Part shown: in pieces, positions 24,431 through 37,719 of the stretch
Layout of the letters: each line of letters starts with the position of its first letter
How positions within the stretch are numbered: position 1 is the stretch's first letter
Source: Talpa occidentalis
Lineage: Eukaryota > Chordata > Mammalia > Eulipotyphla > Talpidae
Direction of reading: 5' to 3'
Length of the DNA stretch: 64,000 nucleotides
NCBI RefSeq assembly: GCF_014898055.3
Contig: NW_023604295.1
Coordinates: 70,706,301 to 70,770,300, forward strand
The notes under the pieces: model-generated
Databases searched by the model: none
The model's input: the letters and a program-made list of their open reading frames with translations, nothing else
Told to the model about the DNA's origin: nothing
Made by a program: the position numbers and the translations under genes

Positions 24431-27183
24431 CATTGAAGATGGAATTTGTAGGAGATGGAGTGATGAAAATATTTAATTTTCTTTTTGTTTATTTCTGAGA
24501 GACAATAGACACAGACATTTGAAGTTTCAATATAAAATATAAAATGATAGAAAATAAAATGCGATGCTTCCATATTTTAAGATGTCAAAGAATAATAGAG
24601 TATTTTGAGAAATATTTTCAATTATTAAAGCAATCCATTATGATTTTATTTTACTGTTTAATTATGTTCACTTTTATATAATAGCATATTTCATTCCTAT
24701 GAAACCACTGTCTTTCAATTTGTTCCCCTTTCTAGGTTATATTCATCCATTTTTATACCTCTATTTTCTATCACTTCCTTTTATTCATCCATTCATTCTC
24801 TTAGCTGTATACCCATTGAACTACAAAAAGATACATACACGCACACACACACACATGCACATGAATATAGGTAAATAGTCAATGATGTGTTTCTGATAAA
24901 ATGTCTTCAGGGTGATATTGACACTGAAGATTTAATTATTTTACAAAATCCTTTTCATCCATGTTTTTCCTGATTTTACTTAAGTATATGTTAGTCATAA
25001 TAAAAGTATAATATTATTAAAATGACATTAAATCATAAAAAATTCCATTTCAAAACATAAATTTTACTGCTTTTGTCGCATTCCTCACAGAGGATTACTT
25101 TCTGCTTAGTATACAGAACAGCATGTGTCAATATTTCTGTTACACACATAATAATTCCTTGCTAAATGGGAAATGCATTTTTAGAAAACGTCGCTCAGAG
25201 GGAAAATGCATTAAACAAACACAGTAAGAGGTTTGAAGAAATAGCTGCAATAAGATTGTGCTTCAGAATATTTCTGCAATCACTTCTCATATGCTTAGCA
25301 TCCCATGCTGTTCAACAACTTGGCTTAGAAGGGACTTTGTTTTTACCTGCTTTGGAATTACATACAAATGAACTTATTCAGCTACCAGGAATAAATGATT
25401 TCATATTCTGAAAACTTTACTTCTATACTGAAGGAGGGGGAAGGCACTGCCAATAAATATGCCTCCTGCTTGCTATTCATTAAGAATCAAAATTAGAAAT
25501 GGTCAGTAAAAATATTTTAAGGAATTATCTATTTGAACAGCATCAACATTAGTAAAATGTCTAAAGTATGCTATCTATCAGAAGCTAGCACTATTTCCTA
25601 TAATTGTGCTGTTTTGACCTTATAGCTTTCAATTTATAAGAAGATTGTTTATGTGAAAATTTAGATTATACTTCTATCTAGTTTCTAGGGGTATTTATAA
25701 TGTTATAAATAAGAATGAGCGTAACAAGTGTCAAGCTCTTCAGGATAATTTACCACTGGCTGTGGGCTTTATGTGAAGACCCTATATTGCCTTTACAAAT
25801 GATTTTCAGGTAAGCATTCTTAAGATGTTCCCCAAATGACTAGTAGTACTCTTATTTTCATACAACTACTGTAGTTTACAGCCTGGAACTACTTATTTTC
25901 AGCACAGACTGTGTCTGACTCTATTATGTTAGACAATGAGTTTGGAATTCATATTTATTTCTGTGCTGTTTTATGACATTGTAGAAAGAAGCTTAATCTA
26001 CATGTCAGGAGAAAAATACATACACAGTGGAATCTATCATAAGCAGATTACTAATGGAGAATAGACAACATTGAGTAAGTATTTCTTGTACCAGCACATT
26101 GCCATGATTACCAACAATATTACCTTTTTAAATTTATAAATGCAATAAGCATGTCTTTAATTTTCTATCCAGATTTCATGATAGACACTTCAATGTAGCT
26201 TAGTAAATGTAGGCACTAAAATCAAACTGACTAAATATGAAATGTGACTTCTCTTACTTCTATGGTTTAAAACACCTCAGTTAATAGTTTCATGTGATAG
26301 ACTTTATCTCTAAAATAGGAGAAAATGTCTTTACATTTAGACATGTGATGCAGTGATTAGATATACTCATTCAATTTTAAAATGCCTACATCTTTATGTC
26401 TATATATTGACAGAAATTAAGTTCCACTGACTGATTTATGTTACTTATATTTAGCAAATAAGCTTATCTATGCAAAAATTACAAACCAAGCCAGGACTTT
26501 GTTCTCGATAATTAAAGAAACTGGGATCGCTGCCCAAGTCTAGATTCACTGGACTTATAACCTCATGCGAGTAAACACAAAATTCTACAGTATACCTGAA
26601 AAATACAGAACCATGAGACATACCTCCTCAGGACTCACTGAAAATTATTTGAACTTGCAAAATAACCCTTCTATTTTTTCAATTGGTACAACTGCACTAT
26701 CTTTGAAAAATGACACACCTTCCATTGTTTCGCTTAAATATATTTACTAAGGTGAGATTGCTTTAAATACATTATAATGTGATTCAGAGATGGAGAGCAT
26801 CCCACTTCTTTCATTTAAATAGTTAGGAGAGACAAATGTGTGTTTTATTGATTGGAAGTTTTGCCTTGGTTTTTTTTGTTGGTTCTTTTGAGAAGTAATT
26901 CAGAACATTATTTTAATACAAATGTTGTAGAAAATACATGCATTCTCAATTTGTTTCCTGACTTTCAACAGGAATGCATCTAGTTTCTAAGAGACTTACC
27001 CATACTTGAGGGATTTATAAGTGACCTTTGAACAGATTTATGCTAATTTTATTCCTTGAAACATGATAAATATTAAATAGCATTTCCTCCTAAAATATTT
27101 ACAGAAATTGTTTAATACATCTAAGGCTAGACTTTTCTTTGTAGGACAATTTCATTTTAAATATTGTTTTGTTATTTGATATG
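24431..27183. other. AT-rich spacer
   Basis: No gene recognised. A (CA)n run lies at 24832-24860. The interval 25050-25420 is more complex and includes an 81-codon frame (25166-25411, +) with no recognisable domain. A weak MIR-like stretch may exist near 26230-26330 but is too decayed to call. Confidence 0.4.
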
Positions 27184-27198
27184 AGTTTTTAATTTTTT

Positions 27199-27483
27199 AA
27201 ACATTGTTTATCAATTAATTAATTTTTAAAGATTTATTTATTTATTTATACAAGCACTGGGTACAGACAGAAGTGTGGGAGGGTGAGAGAATTCACCAGA
27301 GCCAAAGCAGGGAGCAGAACAGTCAGACAGACGAAATACACTGCTAAGGGAGCAGTAGGCGGCAGGAGAGGTCTGCACGCCATGTGGGACCCTCGCCCAG
27401 CATCTGGGGATCGAACCAGCGCTGCAGAGGCTGCGGGCAGCTTCGCAACCCAGTGCTCAACCATTGCGCCACCAGGGAGGCCT
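27199..27483 (-). mobile_element. tRNA-derived SINE (Rhin-1-like, group A)
   Basis: Reverse-oriented full-length copy, head complement GCGCCACCAGGGAGGCC on the right. TSD AGTTTTTAATTTTTT at 27184-27198 and 27484-27498. The GGGTACAGACAG motif near the tail marks group A. Confidence 0.94.
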
Positions 27484-27499
27484 AGTTTTTAATTTTTTT

Positions 27500-27920
27500 T
27501 GTAGGGTCAGGATAATTTTTTTTAATTTATTTGTCAAACTTATGGCCAAAAATACTTCACAATTATCCTATCTTACTATATTTTCTAACAGTTCTATTGT
27601 GATATATTCTGTCATTTCTGATTTTGGTAATTTATATATATTTTCTCTCTGGTATATCTACAAGGGTCTATGTATTTTCATGATTTTTTTAAAGTTTGAG
27701 TTTTTTGTCTTAATGTTATTTCTATTTCATTTATTTTACTTCTATAGTTGTATTTTCTTTCTTCAATTTGTTGTGCTAAATTATTATGCTAGAAACATGG
27801 TGATTTTTCCATGGTTCTAAATAAACACTTAACACTTTCAGTTGTCCCTGTGAGCATGGGCCTGGATGTTTTACAGAAATTTCCATGTATTCAAGTATAT
27901 TCTACCTTTTCGTTTATCCC
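27500..27920 (-). mobile_element. Antisense L1 ORF2 fragment
   Basis: T-rich plus strand with the motifs TCATTTCTGATTTTGGTAATTT, TTTTCTCTCTGG, TGATTTTTTTAAAGTTTGAGTTTT and TATTTCATTTATTTTACTTC. This is the characteristic complement of the L1 ORF2 reverse-transcriptase region. All frames are broken. Confidence 0.65.
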
Positions 27921-28109
27921 TCTCAATAAATATTATTTAAGATTTAAACATATTACAAATTGCATAGACTAATGGTTAGTCTAATTCAATTACATGGTTT
28001 ATAAATAAACAAGAAATGAAGAAATTCTGTATTTTTGCACTAACACAAATACTGTTATCATTTCTAATGGTCTTCATTCTTTTCTGAGCATGTATTTTCA
28101 CTTGTCATA

Positions 28110-28990
28110 ACATTTAAAAGGAGAAAAAAAATCTTTCCTCTTTGTGAGTCTGCTTTTAACTAATTCTCTTCATTTTCTTTGTCCATTTCACCTTTGTTCT
28201 TGAATTTTTTTCCTAGATGGCTAACACTTTATTTTGTGTTTCTAAGTGTTGTTCTACTCTCTTCTCCCTCTGATATCTTATATTTCAGCAATTAATTGGA
28301 TCTTTATTGTCCTTAAGTAATTTTTTTTTCTTTTGCAGCTTTCAAGATTTGCTATATTAATTTGGTTTCAAACAGTTTAAAGATGTGCCTGAGCTTATTT
28401 GTGTATTTTGTGCTTTATCTTCATCTTTGGCCTAAACTTTCTTTCTATAAATTTGAGGAAATTGTGAGTATTTAAAAGATGTTTTCTCATTTTTGCTATC
28501 CTCCCATTATCCCAAGTAAAAATATGTCTGATCATTTGAGATCCTCTGAAATTATGCTAGTATTTGTCAATATTCATTTTGTGTATACATCACCTTGGAT
28601 TATGTCTATAAAGGTATGTTTAGTTTGTACTTCCCTTTTAATTTTACTAAGTCCATCCAGGGAATATATTTCACAAAAATTAAATTTCAAATTCCAGAAT
28701 TTAACTCTTTATTCTTCCTGTCCTTCATTAGTAAGTCCTTTTTATTGCGAGGTCATGTTTTACGAGCATGTTGCTTTAATTTATGAAATCATTATGATAG
28801 CTACTTTCTTAAGTCTTTGTCTCTTAGTTAAAGCTAATTTTCTCAAGGCCAGTCTTTATTGCTTTTCCTTTCATATTAGAATAAGTTCCACATCCTTGGC
28901 TTTTCATATCTAAGTAATTTTGGATTTTATACTGGATAATATGAATGGCCATTAATCCCTTTTGGTTGTAAATATTTTATTCAGTAATAT
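28110..28990 (-). mobile_element. Antisense old L1/HAL1 5'-region fragment
   Basis: The plus strand carries GCAGCTTTCAAGATTTGCTATATTAATTTGGTTTCAAACAGTTTAAAGATGTGCCTGAG and later GGATTTTATACTGGATAATATGAATGGCC. These match the complement of the 5' part of old L1 elements. The 144 aa frame at 28479-28913 (+) lies within it and is antisense to the element, so it is not a gene. Confidence 0.6.
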
Positions 28991-31720
28991 TATTGATTTT
29001 AACATTTAAATTTGTTGAAAGGGTTTGAACTATAATTTTTTCCTATGTGCCATCTCCTTAGGTATTTTGTCTTTAGTTTAATACCATTCAGGAACTTTGT
29101 CTTTAGTTCAAATGCTTTGGGTTACTTGGAAAATATATGACTGGTTAGACAGAGATGTGGGAAGTCAGAGCTTGGGAATTCATGCTGTATTTTTTTTTTT
29201 CTCTTGAAATATTTCCTACACTGTCTTGTTCCCAAGAGAGAACAACTGAGTGCCTTTGACATGTACAGTCATTTGAAATTTTGTGAGTGTTGTGTATTGT
29301 CCATGGTTACAGAATAAAAGCCAAGGAGATGAGAACTCAGGTGCATAGCTCCATGCCCCCCTCTCTCACTCAGGTATGCATTCCCACCAGTGGTTCTGCA
29401 TTTGCTCCCTCTCAAATCATCTAACCAATCACATTTGGTCCTATGTTCAGCTACAGAGAGTCTATTCTGTCACATAGAGAGACAGATCCAGGTTCACGTA
29501 TTATTATTTACAAAGTCCATTCTGTATCCACTAATTAGCCTTAAGTTATTAATGTCAACTTCACAAGGTTTTAATGTTCACCTAATTAACCAATTCTTCA
29601 TTTACACTATAGAAAAGCAAAGGACTACAAGTAAAAGGAAGAAATAAGGATCATTATCATCACATCAGGTGGACATAACTAGTTATGCTCTATTTTTGCA
29701 TATTTTAATGTAATGAATATCCTCTCTTTTTAAAATCTAAATTATTATAATATCAAATTATGCTTAAATATTTATGATAATTTCAACTGAAATACATAAC
29801 CACATTACCATAAATCTGTATATACATACATATGTTTCATAAGATATGCAGAAATGCCAAATTTCCATTTTTGACATTAAATGCTCAAATTGATTAGCAT
29901 GAAATTTGTTGTGCTAAATAGCCTGAGAAGAGGGAAGCATGAAATTGACTTGACATGTTAATATCATATTTTACAGTCAGTCACATTATAATTAAATGGG
30001 AATTTTATTGTAACTACACATGGTGCTTTTGCCTTCAGAAAATACTTCGAACAATTCTAGGAGAATATTGTTGGTCCCAAAAGAAGATATGCTTATTTAA
30101 AATCTGCTGAAATTTCTGAGATTTACATATGTCCAAATTTCTAAAAGACCCTAGTGTTTAAGTATTCATAAGAAGGATTAAAGACAAACTGATGAGAAAA
30201 TCAGAAGACATAGTATTTAAAACCTGAAAACATTACCTATAATTTTAAACTGAAATTGGTAAATAATTTATGTCTGATCCAGAAAACTTACTTGTGCCAA
30301 AACATATGCTAAACAAATATTTAAAAAAAATGCACAAACTAAAAGTTACTAATGGAGCAAAGAATATTATTACCTTTACATCACTTTAACAGTGAAGGGA
30401 TTATCTAAATGTCTAGAAATATTTACGCATTTTTTCTTTCTTTCTAGTCAAATTTTGATCAATGTTTTCTTATTGCTTTCAAAACCAGGTTTGTTTCATT
30501 TGTACATTTTATACAAATAACTTTACATAAGAATTAGATAATCTGTAGTTATATTTTGGATCATCATAAAAAGGGTTGCATTTATACAACAGTTCCTCTG
30601 TTCATAATTAGAAGCATGCAAATAATGTTGACAGCTGGGTTTAATGCCTTTTTATTTGATTTTAATGGGTTTATCCCTAAGAACAAAGTAATGATAACAA
30701 AAGTTATAATTTTTTCAAGGTCACAAATTGATTTGCACATAGTTTTGATGCCAGGTCATAAGTTCAGTCACAAGTTTTCTTTTGTTGCTCCTCCTCAAGC
30801 TTTTAAAATTAAATAATAAATTTTCTGAAAGGTTATAACACTGGATAAATATTGGATGATTCCTTTCTGTTTGTTATGTACGTATATATACTTCTGTTCA
30901 TCTATGTCTTTGCTTCAAATAAACTTATTTAAATATGGTAGATGAAATTGCTTAATTCAGTATATTCTGAGTAATCAAAGTAAGAACATTGAAAACACTA
31001 CACTGAAGAAATGTGAGAAAAAGGGGATGATTGCCTTTCAACGCTATCAGATAGCACTATAGATTTATTTGTGGGTGTGGAAAGCTTGCCAATACCACTA
31101 TTTTCAAGCAGGATATTACAAGCTAGTGGTACAGTGATGGCATGACTAGATAACAATGTCTTGGAAAAGGTGAACTTAAAGCTTCAAGGGTATATCTGGT
31201 TAGCAGTAATTTGGATTCACCAAAACAAACAAACAAAAATCAACAAAAGGGCTTTTTTGGCAATGACACCATCAAAGCAGAGCAAAGTATGTTGAAAGAA
31301 TATACAAGGCGCTGTATGGGCCAAGCCACTATATCCAAGACAGTATTTTTGGCCTCGTTATTTTCTTTGACTTCTTAACTTGCTAGTCAAAAATAGCCAT
31401 TTAGCATTCCAGATGGATTCAGTGACCTCTAAGATGAAATGCACAGATAAGGCAGTTATTTAAGTAACTAGAGTACTGGAAAAAATATGCATATGCTGGT
31501 TACTTATGAAATCCAATTTTAATTGTCAGAAAATGAAATCAGACATTTGTGATTTGACAGATGCAATAAACAGAATGGGGACTTTATACCTTACTATATT
31601 TATATATTTATATAAACTCTAGGGTTAAACCTTTTCATGATCACATGAAATCAATACACCTAACCAATGATTTATACGATTTAGTTCTAGTCATTTCATT
31701 TGTCTGGCAACCTTGTTGTG
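28991..31720. other. AT-rich spacer
   Basis: No gene or confidently named repeat. The first ~300 bp may be more of the antisense L1, too decayed to call. Short frames (29390-29647, 30556-30816) have no recognisable domain. Confidence 0.4.
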
Positions 31721-31735
31721 GAAAAACCATTTCTT

Positions 31736-32056
31736 GGGCCTCCCCGGTGGCGCAGCGGTTGAGCTCTGGGTTGCGAAGCTGCCTGCAGCCTCTGAGGCGC
31801 CGGTTTGATCCCCGGCTTCCCCCCGCCACTGGAGGAGGGTCCCACATGGCGCGCAGACCTCTCCTGACGCCCGCTGCTCCCCTCAGCAGTGTGCTTCGGT
31901 CCTTCTGCCTGCTCTGCTCCCTGTTCTGGCTCTGGTGAATTCTCTCACCCTCCTGCATTTCTGACTGTACCCAGTGCATGTATAAACAAAACGAACAAAC
32001 AAACAAATAAAAAAAAAATAACATGCCTCTATAAAAAGAAAAAAAAAAGAAAAAAA
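31736..32056 (+). mobile_element. tRNA-derived SINE (group A, extended tail)
   Basis: Full-length, CpG-rich copy with B box GGTTTGATCCC. The tail reads GTGCATGTATAAAC, AAC/AAAT units, ACATGCCTCTATAAAAAG. TSD GAAAAACCATTTCTT at 31721-31735 against GAAAAACCGTTTCTT at 32057-32071. Confidence 0.95.
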
Positions 32057-32071
32057 GAAAAACCGTTTCTT

Positions 32072-34084
32072 GAACGGAGATGATATTTTATATGATGATG
32101 CATAATTTATCTTTCAGGTAATCTTGTTACTCTATAGAAAAAGACGAACAAAAAAAAACCCACATTGTTCAAATTTGACCCTAAACTATATCAAATAAGC
32201 CCCATTCTTAGAACTGGAAAAAACATTATTAATGTATGGACAACTAAGTTTTTCATGAGCCTCGTGAATTCAGTTATTTTCCCTTGCATTTTCAGGTTAA
32301 CAATATTAAGGAGACAAAGAAAATCTCCCAAAGACAATCTCTTTTAAAGAGCATGTTTCTTAAGTTTTTTTTTTTTTTTAATCTTAAATATACTCGAAAA
32401 ATTAAAACACTGAAATGTTGGCTTCACTGGAGAATGCTACCCTAGATATGATTTATATTAGCCCAAGTTCCAATGACAATTATTAGAGATGGGTCATTTA
32501 ATTGGTCCTGTTATTAGAAAACCAATGAGTCAATTCTCACAGAAATTATCCTTATTATAGACAAACATCTCTACAGTTTAAATATTTCAGTAATAAAAAA
32601 TTTGTCTCTAAATATGTTTTTTCCTCCACTTAAGAACTATATATGCAGATAAACCTTGATAGTTCCAAAGGGAAGCCACTGAGCTAAGTACAAAGAGATT
32701 TTAAGGAGTGAGGAATAAGCAGGTTATGATACCCTGTATCAGTTTTTTTCTGGAGTTAGGTTCTAGGGTAAACATTATGATGAAGTGACAGTTCTTGTAG
32801 AATCAGTGGGAAAAGAAGTACTGGCAAACCATAATCAAATAAAGGTTTAGTTTGGACGTCAGATTAGAAAAAATATGCATCAAATCTCCAGAAATATTTA
32901 TTCCCAAGTATTTATTATATAGGAATACAATGTACATTCTTAAAAAGACTTTGAAAGAATAATATGTATACATTACTCAGAATAATTCCTCACAAAACCA
33001 GGATTCAGGCTAATTTATTTATCCATTTTATTTCCCTCCTCTCCTTCTCCCTTTCCCTCTTTCTGTCTCTCTATTTCATTTCAATCTTAAACACAGTCAA
33101 ACAGGGGAATGAAAAATGGTTAGAGATCATTCACTCTATGAGGTCACATCCTATTCCATTTATCTACTTTATATAGAGATGTATGGTCCCTGTCTCGTAC
33201 AAACCTAGGTTTCAGTCTTCCATTTGATCCTGTGACCTTCTCATGCCATCAACATCATCATTATCATCTTTAATAGATTTCACTTTTCGTGCAAGTTAAT
33301 TGGAATCATACTCTAGAAATTGTCTGAGTGACACTGGGTCTCTGGAAGCTTGTTCACCTTACAGGTTATTGAAATATTTTAGTAAATACGTCAATAATTA
33401 AATTTATAGTAAAGTTTAAAAATGAAAGTAAAAATAGTGTCTCAAGTATACTTTCTGTATTTTTAATTGGTATGGATATAAATAATATTGAAGTAGGTTA
33501 TATAACAACATCAAGAGATCATTTTCACGGTGTCCGTGTTATGTGATCACTCAATTTATTTTGAAAATATGATATATTTTCTATTCCTTTTGTGTGAGAA
33601 TGAATCACTGCCTTTAAAATATTGACCAAGATGGTTTAATTTATTCAATTTAGCTTCCAATGTGAAATATTTTTTGCATAAAGAGATGATTTCTAATGGA
33701 AAGGAATGAAAAATTATATTAAAGTAGTTACAGAAATCAGAAAGCCAATAAAAAATTATCTAACTGCAGAAATTAGAGCACCAGCTTCAGAAAGCACTAG
33801 GAGAAAAATATCTAAGCAATATCTCTTTGTGATTTTGTGCATTGTATCTTCTATTAAAACTCTTTCTAATTTGTAGGTAAGAATATAAAAGTCACCCACT
33901 ACACCCAGGGACTTTCGTTATGATCAATTGATATAACCCATGTAAAATTATCAACACCATTCCTGATAGTGTTATATAATCATGAAGGGTTTGTATTTAT
34001 AGATCCTTAAATTAAAACAGGTAATTTTGCTATCCTGAAAAACCATATCCATTGAAAAGACTATCTAAAAAAATGTGTAATACA
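32072..34084. other. AT-rich spacer
   Basis: No gene or named repeat. A pyrimidine-rich tract (CTCTCC/CCCTTTCCCTC) lies at about 33031-33078. Confidence 0.45.
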
Positions 34085-34135
34085 CAGATATTTATTAAGC
34101 ATTTACTGTGCTAGACACTTAGAACTAGGGAAATT
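34085..34135 (-). repeat. L2-like 3' end fragment
   Basis: ATATTTATTAAGCATTTACTGTGCTAGACACTTAGAACTAGGG is the complement of the L2 3' terminal consensus (CCTAGAACAGTGCCTGGCACATAG...AATAAATAT). Confidence 0.6.
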
Positions 34136-34794
34136 TCATAAAGGAAAACTAGAGCATGAGAAAATATCTAATGATAATTGCTTGCTGATGGTATTTGAAA
34201 GGATTATGTGTTTTAATATCTACTAGATCGTTCTGGTTTTCAATTTTCAAACAAGTTTTGGAGAGAGAGCAATTGAACAAGAATAGCATAAATTCCTAAC
34301 CCAATATTCTCTTCTAAACCAAAGGACATAACACATTTTAGCTGCTATAGCACTACAAAGCCTTTTTGAATACAAAAGCCTCTAGTGCATGAAATGATTG
34401 ATGATGATACTTCTGATGTTGTAAAGTTGTAATCTGTCTCTTGTTCAAATGGGATGCCAAGAAAACTAATAAATTCCCCAACACTGGAAAGAAAGGCCTG
34501 TGGCAAGTAGAGGGTCAGTCAGAAGAGAATAGATTCCTTCTCTAAGCTTGCTCGAGTACAGGTCCAAAATCCCCTATTGACATGTTTTTCTCTCTTGAGT
34601 TTTTTCTACAAATCTATTTGGCAGCCAAACTTGCTGTGAATTGTGGGAGGACAGTATAGTATGGTCTTTGGTGTCTAGTACTTGGTGAGTATTTCCAATT
34701 CTAAGGAGAACACTAGCTTTTTCTTCTAAGATCAGCAACATTTTTTTGTGTTTTTGTTTTGTTTTGTTTTTTTTGCTGCTGAATATGATCACTA
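34136..34794. other. AT-rich spacer
   Basis: No gene or named repeat seen. Confidence 0.45.
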
Positions 34795-34895
34795 CTTTGT
34801 CATATATGACCCTTATTAAAAGTAGTTCTTTGCATACTTACTTTGTTGAGGATTTTTTTAACAAAAGGATGTGAATGATTTTCATTTGTCTTTTG
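34795..34895 (-). mobile_element. Antisense L1 ORF2 fragment
   Basis: The plus strand reads GTCATATATGACCCTTATTAAAAGTAG and CTTACTTTGTTGAGGATTTTTTTAACAAAAGGATGTGAATG. This is the complement of a conserved ORF2 segment (5' AAATTCAACATCC...CTCAACAAA). Short and decayed. Confidence 0.6.
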
Positions 34896-35830
34896 TGGTT
34901 GGTTTGCTTATATAATTTGTCTATTTTCTTAAAAAGGGAATTTTGTGTTCCATTGTTTCATTAAGTATTTTTGTGTTTTAGCTAAATAGGCAGTTCTCAT
35001 TCTGATTATTTTATAGTTGTGATATTTCATATTTTTACCATTTTAAAATAATATTTTCAAGTAGCCATTAGTATCCTGTGTTTTTAAAATAATATTTTTG
35101 AATGCAGATATTCATGAAAAATATATAGGAAAGACTTATAAATTTGTTAAATCTTCCCATAAGTTTACATTTTATAGTTCTACACAAATTTTAGTTAGTC
35201 ACCACTAGACTATTGTTTTGTTTTCTACACAAAAGAAAGTCTGTGTATCATATCATTGAATGAATTAAACAAATTTCTATTTAAAATATTTGAGTACACT
35301 TATGCATTCAATAAAAAATGCAGTGAGTATTATTTGTAAGACATCTGGCAAAATAAAAAAAAAAAACTGACAACATTCAGTTTCTACTTGGAACTCATAA
35401 ATGAACAAAGTAGTACAATATGGATTAGTCCTTGAATCCAGCTATGGTCCTTACTAGCCTGTGGTTCAGATAAGAGTCAAGATTTTTTTTTTTCCCTAAG
35501 CTAACTCAAGTTCAGTTTTTATGATTTGCAACCCAAACTCTTCTTGTCAAGTAAAAACACTACATATGGAAATCTCTTTTTTAATTATGGTAATGATTTA
35601 ATATATGATCCAACTTAAAAGATACATATAAAAATGGATAGGAATGCTATTGGTAATTTATAATTTGAAATAGGTATAAACCTAAGCTGTTCAGGGGAAA
35701 ATGGAATGTCTGTCCATTCTAATCAACATACCATGTATCTCTAATATGAGCAATGGCATTTACCATCAATTTAAAATTTCACTTTTGTACTAAAGAAACA
35801 GCTATGTACAAATAGAAGTTTTCCACCTTA
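34896..35830. other. AT-rich spacer
   Basis: No gene or named repeat. Part of it may continue the antisense L1, but homology is not clear by eye. Confidence 0.4.
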
Positions 35831-35849
35831 ATAAATCTTAATTAAAATG

Positions 35850-35890
35850 GGCCTCTCTGGTGGCACAAGGCGTTAAGCACTTTAAGATAA
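35850..35890 (+). mobile_element. Miniature SINE insertion (head only, ~41 bp)
   Basis: Carries the SINE head GGCCTCTCTGGTGGCACAAGG and GTTAAGCAC, then jumps straight to TTTAAGATA. It is flanked by near-identical 19-mers ATAAATCTTAATTAAAATG (35831-35849) and ATAAATCTTAATGAAAATG (35891-35909). Body, B box and most of the tail are missing. The right repeat could partly be SINE tail (AATAAATCTT), so the TSD may be shorter, about 12 bp. Confidence 0.8.
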
Positions 35891-35958
35891 ATAAATCTTA
35901 ATGAAAATGAACTCAATATTTATCTTTTCTGCCTTCTATTTCCTGTGTTCTAACTTTA

Positions 35959-36233
35959 TTTTTTTAAGATTTATTTATTTATTCACATAAGAGCTGGGGT
36001 ACAGGCCAGAGATGTTGGGGGGGGGTGAGAGGATTCACCAGAGACAAAGCAGGGAACAGAACAGGCAGACTGACTGAGACACACTGCTCACGGGAGAAGT
36101 GGGCAAGTCAGGAGAGGTCTGCTTTGCTATGTGGATTGCTCCCTGGCCAGCCGAGGATCGAACTCGTGCTGCAAAGGCTGCAGACTGCTTCATAGTGTGG
36201 TGTTTAAGCCCTTGCACCACCAGGGAGGCCCTA
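35959..36233 (-). mobile_element. tRNA-derived SINE (Rhin-1-like, group B)
   Basis: Reverse-oriented full-length copy. Perfect 15 bp TSD TGTGTTCTAACTTTA at 35944-35958 and 36234-36248. The B-box complement GGATCGAACTC is on the right half. It lies about 70 bp from the miniature SINE and in the opposite orientation. Confidence 0.95.
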
Positions 36234-36248
36234 TGTGTTCTAACTTTA

Positions 36249-36864
36249 AAATAAAGATCCAAAAATTTTTTTTTTCTAGTAAGCTCCCTTGATTACCAAA
36301 AAACAAGACCAAGATTTTTAAGGGACCCAATACAGTTCAAATAGAGCCTCGCTTTGTATGGAAGTAGAGTAAGATACCCTTAAAATCTAGTCTAATTCTG
36401 CTAATTCTGAAAATCTTAAAACTTTCATTTAGTCAGTTGACTATTATACAAAAGGAAAGTAAGCAAAAGAATCATCAATGTACTAGATAATTATATGCAT
36501 GGCCAAGTTACATGTAGCATGTTAAATACAAAATAACATTTTTTCAGAGCATTGCTATGAAAAACATAAAAGCAGTTCACTATTTTTCAGGTACTTTTTA
36601 AAGCAGTTCATATATAACTCATTTAGTCAAGATCACTATATTTTAAATTTCTAAGAGACATGGTTTACAAGATATATGTGAATACTATCTTGAAGGTTAA
36701 TTCCATGGTTTTATTTAATTTTCTTAAAAAAAAAACCCTATGGATTTAAACTCCTATGACTCTCATTTTATACATAATACAATGATGAAAATGTTCATTT
36801 TTTCCAACTATTTCAGTTAGTGAGTTCCAGACCTGGTTTCAGTTTTATCCTTGTAACCACATTC
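36249..36864. other. AT-rich spacer
   Basis: No gene or named repeat seen. Confidence 0.45.
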
Positions 36865-36945
36865 ATTCATCAAGCAATAATTAACCGAGCAACTTCTCTA
36901 GTCAAGACATCACACGAAGCTCTAAGAATATGACTAGGGTTGATT
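36865..36945 (-). repeat. L2-like 3' end fragment
   Basis: CATTCATTCATCAAGCAATAATTAACCGAGCAACTTCTCTAGTCAAGACAT and the following GAAGCTCTAAGAATATGA match the complement of the L2 3' end, heavily diverged. Confidence 0.5.
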
Positions 36946-37719
36946 ATTAGGGTTAATTATTAGAATAAATTATTGGATCTAGAGAAAATAATATCTATCA
37001 TATTTGTACATATAAAAAATAAACATTACTTCCGTAAGTTGGATGTGCCATACTCCTATCTACATCTATGTAGTTAAAAGATAGTAGTTGATAATTTCAT
37101 AGATACTTATATAGAGATGCATTTAACTGACTTTGTGATATATGAATGATTCAAGGCTAAAGAAAAATATAGGGCATTGTCCAGTTATAATGGGGTGTTG
37201 GGAAGTTTAAATTCTTTATCATCTGAAGATGTAAAAACATTTATATAGCTTAAACATGCATATGTGAGATTGTGTATTTGGGGGTGACAAAAAGGGGAGC
37301 AGGAAAGGACAGAAAAAGACAAATTTGTTAGTGAAGCTGGAATGCAGCATGAAGTTCAAAATGAAGTTGATAATATATTCAGGGACAAATTCAAAATTTT
37401 ATTGTTATAATTATTTTTGTTTGGCTTATAATTTTTCTTCAAACACAGTCTGTTTCATTATTGGTAAGAAACAATGAATGTATATACCTCTGCCAGTACA
37501 ATGCTAAATCAGAATAAATTCAGACAGGAATGGAGAATATGTGGCTCACTTTAAACTCTATATGACACATTTACAACTCAGGAACTAGGAACATTGCAAC
37601 AGCTTTTTTCTTGTTCCAAAGAAGCATTTGTTTTTTCTAGGAAACATATTTTTTTATTAGTAGTAAAATAAATGATTTGAGTATGTTTTATAGTCTCATA
37701 GTAATTAGGTCAAGAACAT
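36946..37719. other. AT-rich spacer
   Basis: No gene or named repeat seen. Confidence 0.45.

Noticed and set aside
28479..28913. 144 aa plus-strand frame rich in hydrophobic residues
   Set aside because: It lies antisense to an old L1 5'-region fragment. The T-rich strand gives long Phe/Leu/Ser frames by composition.
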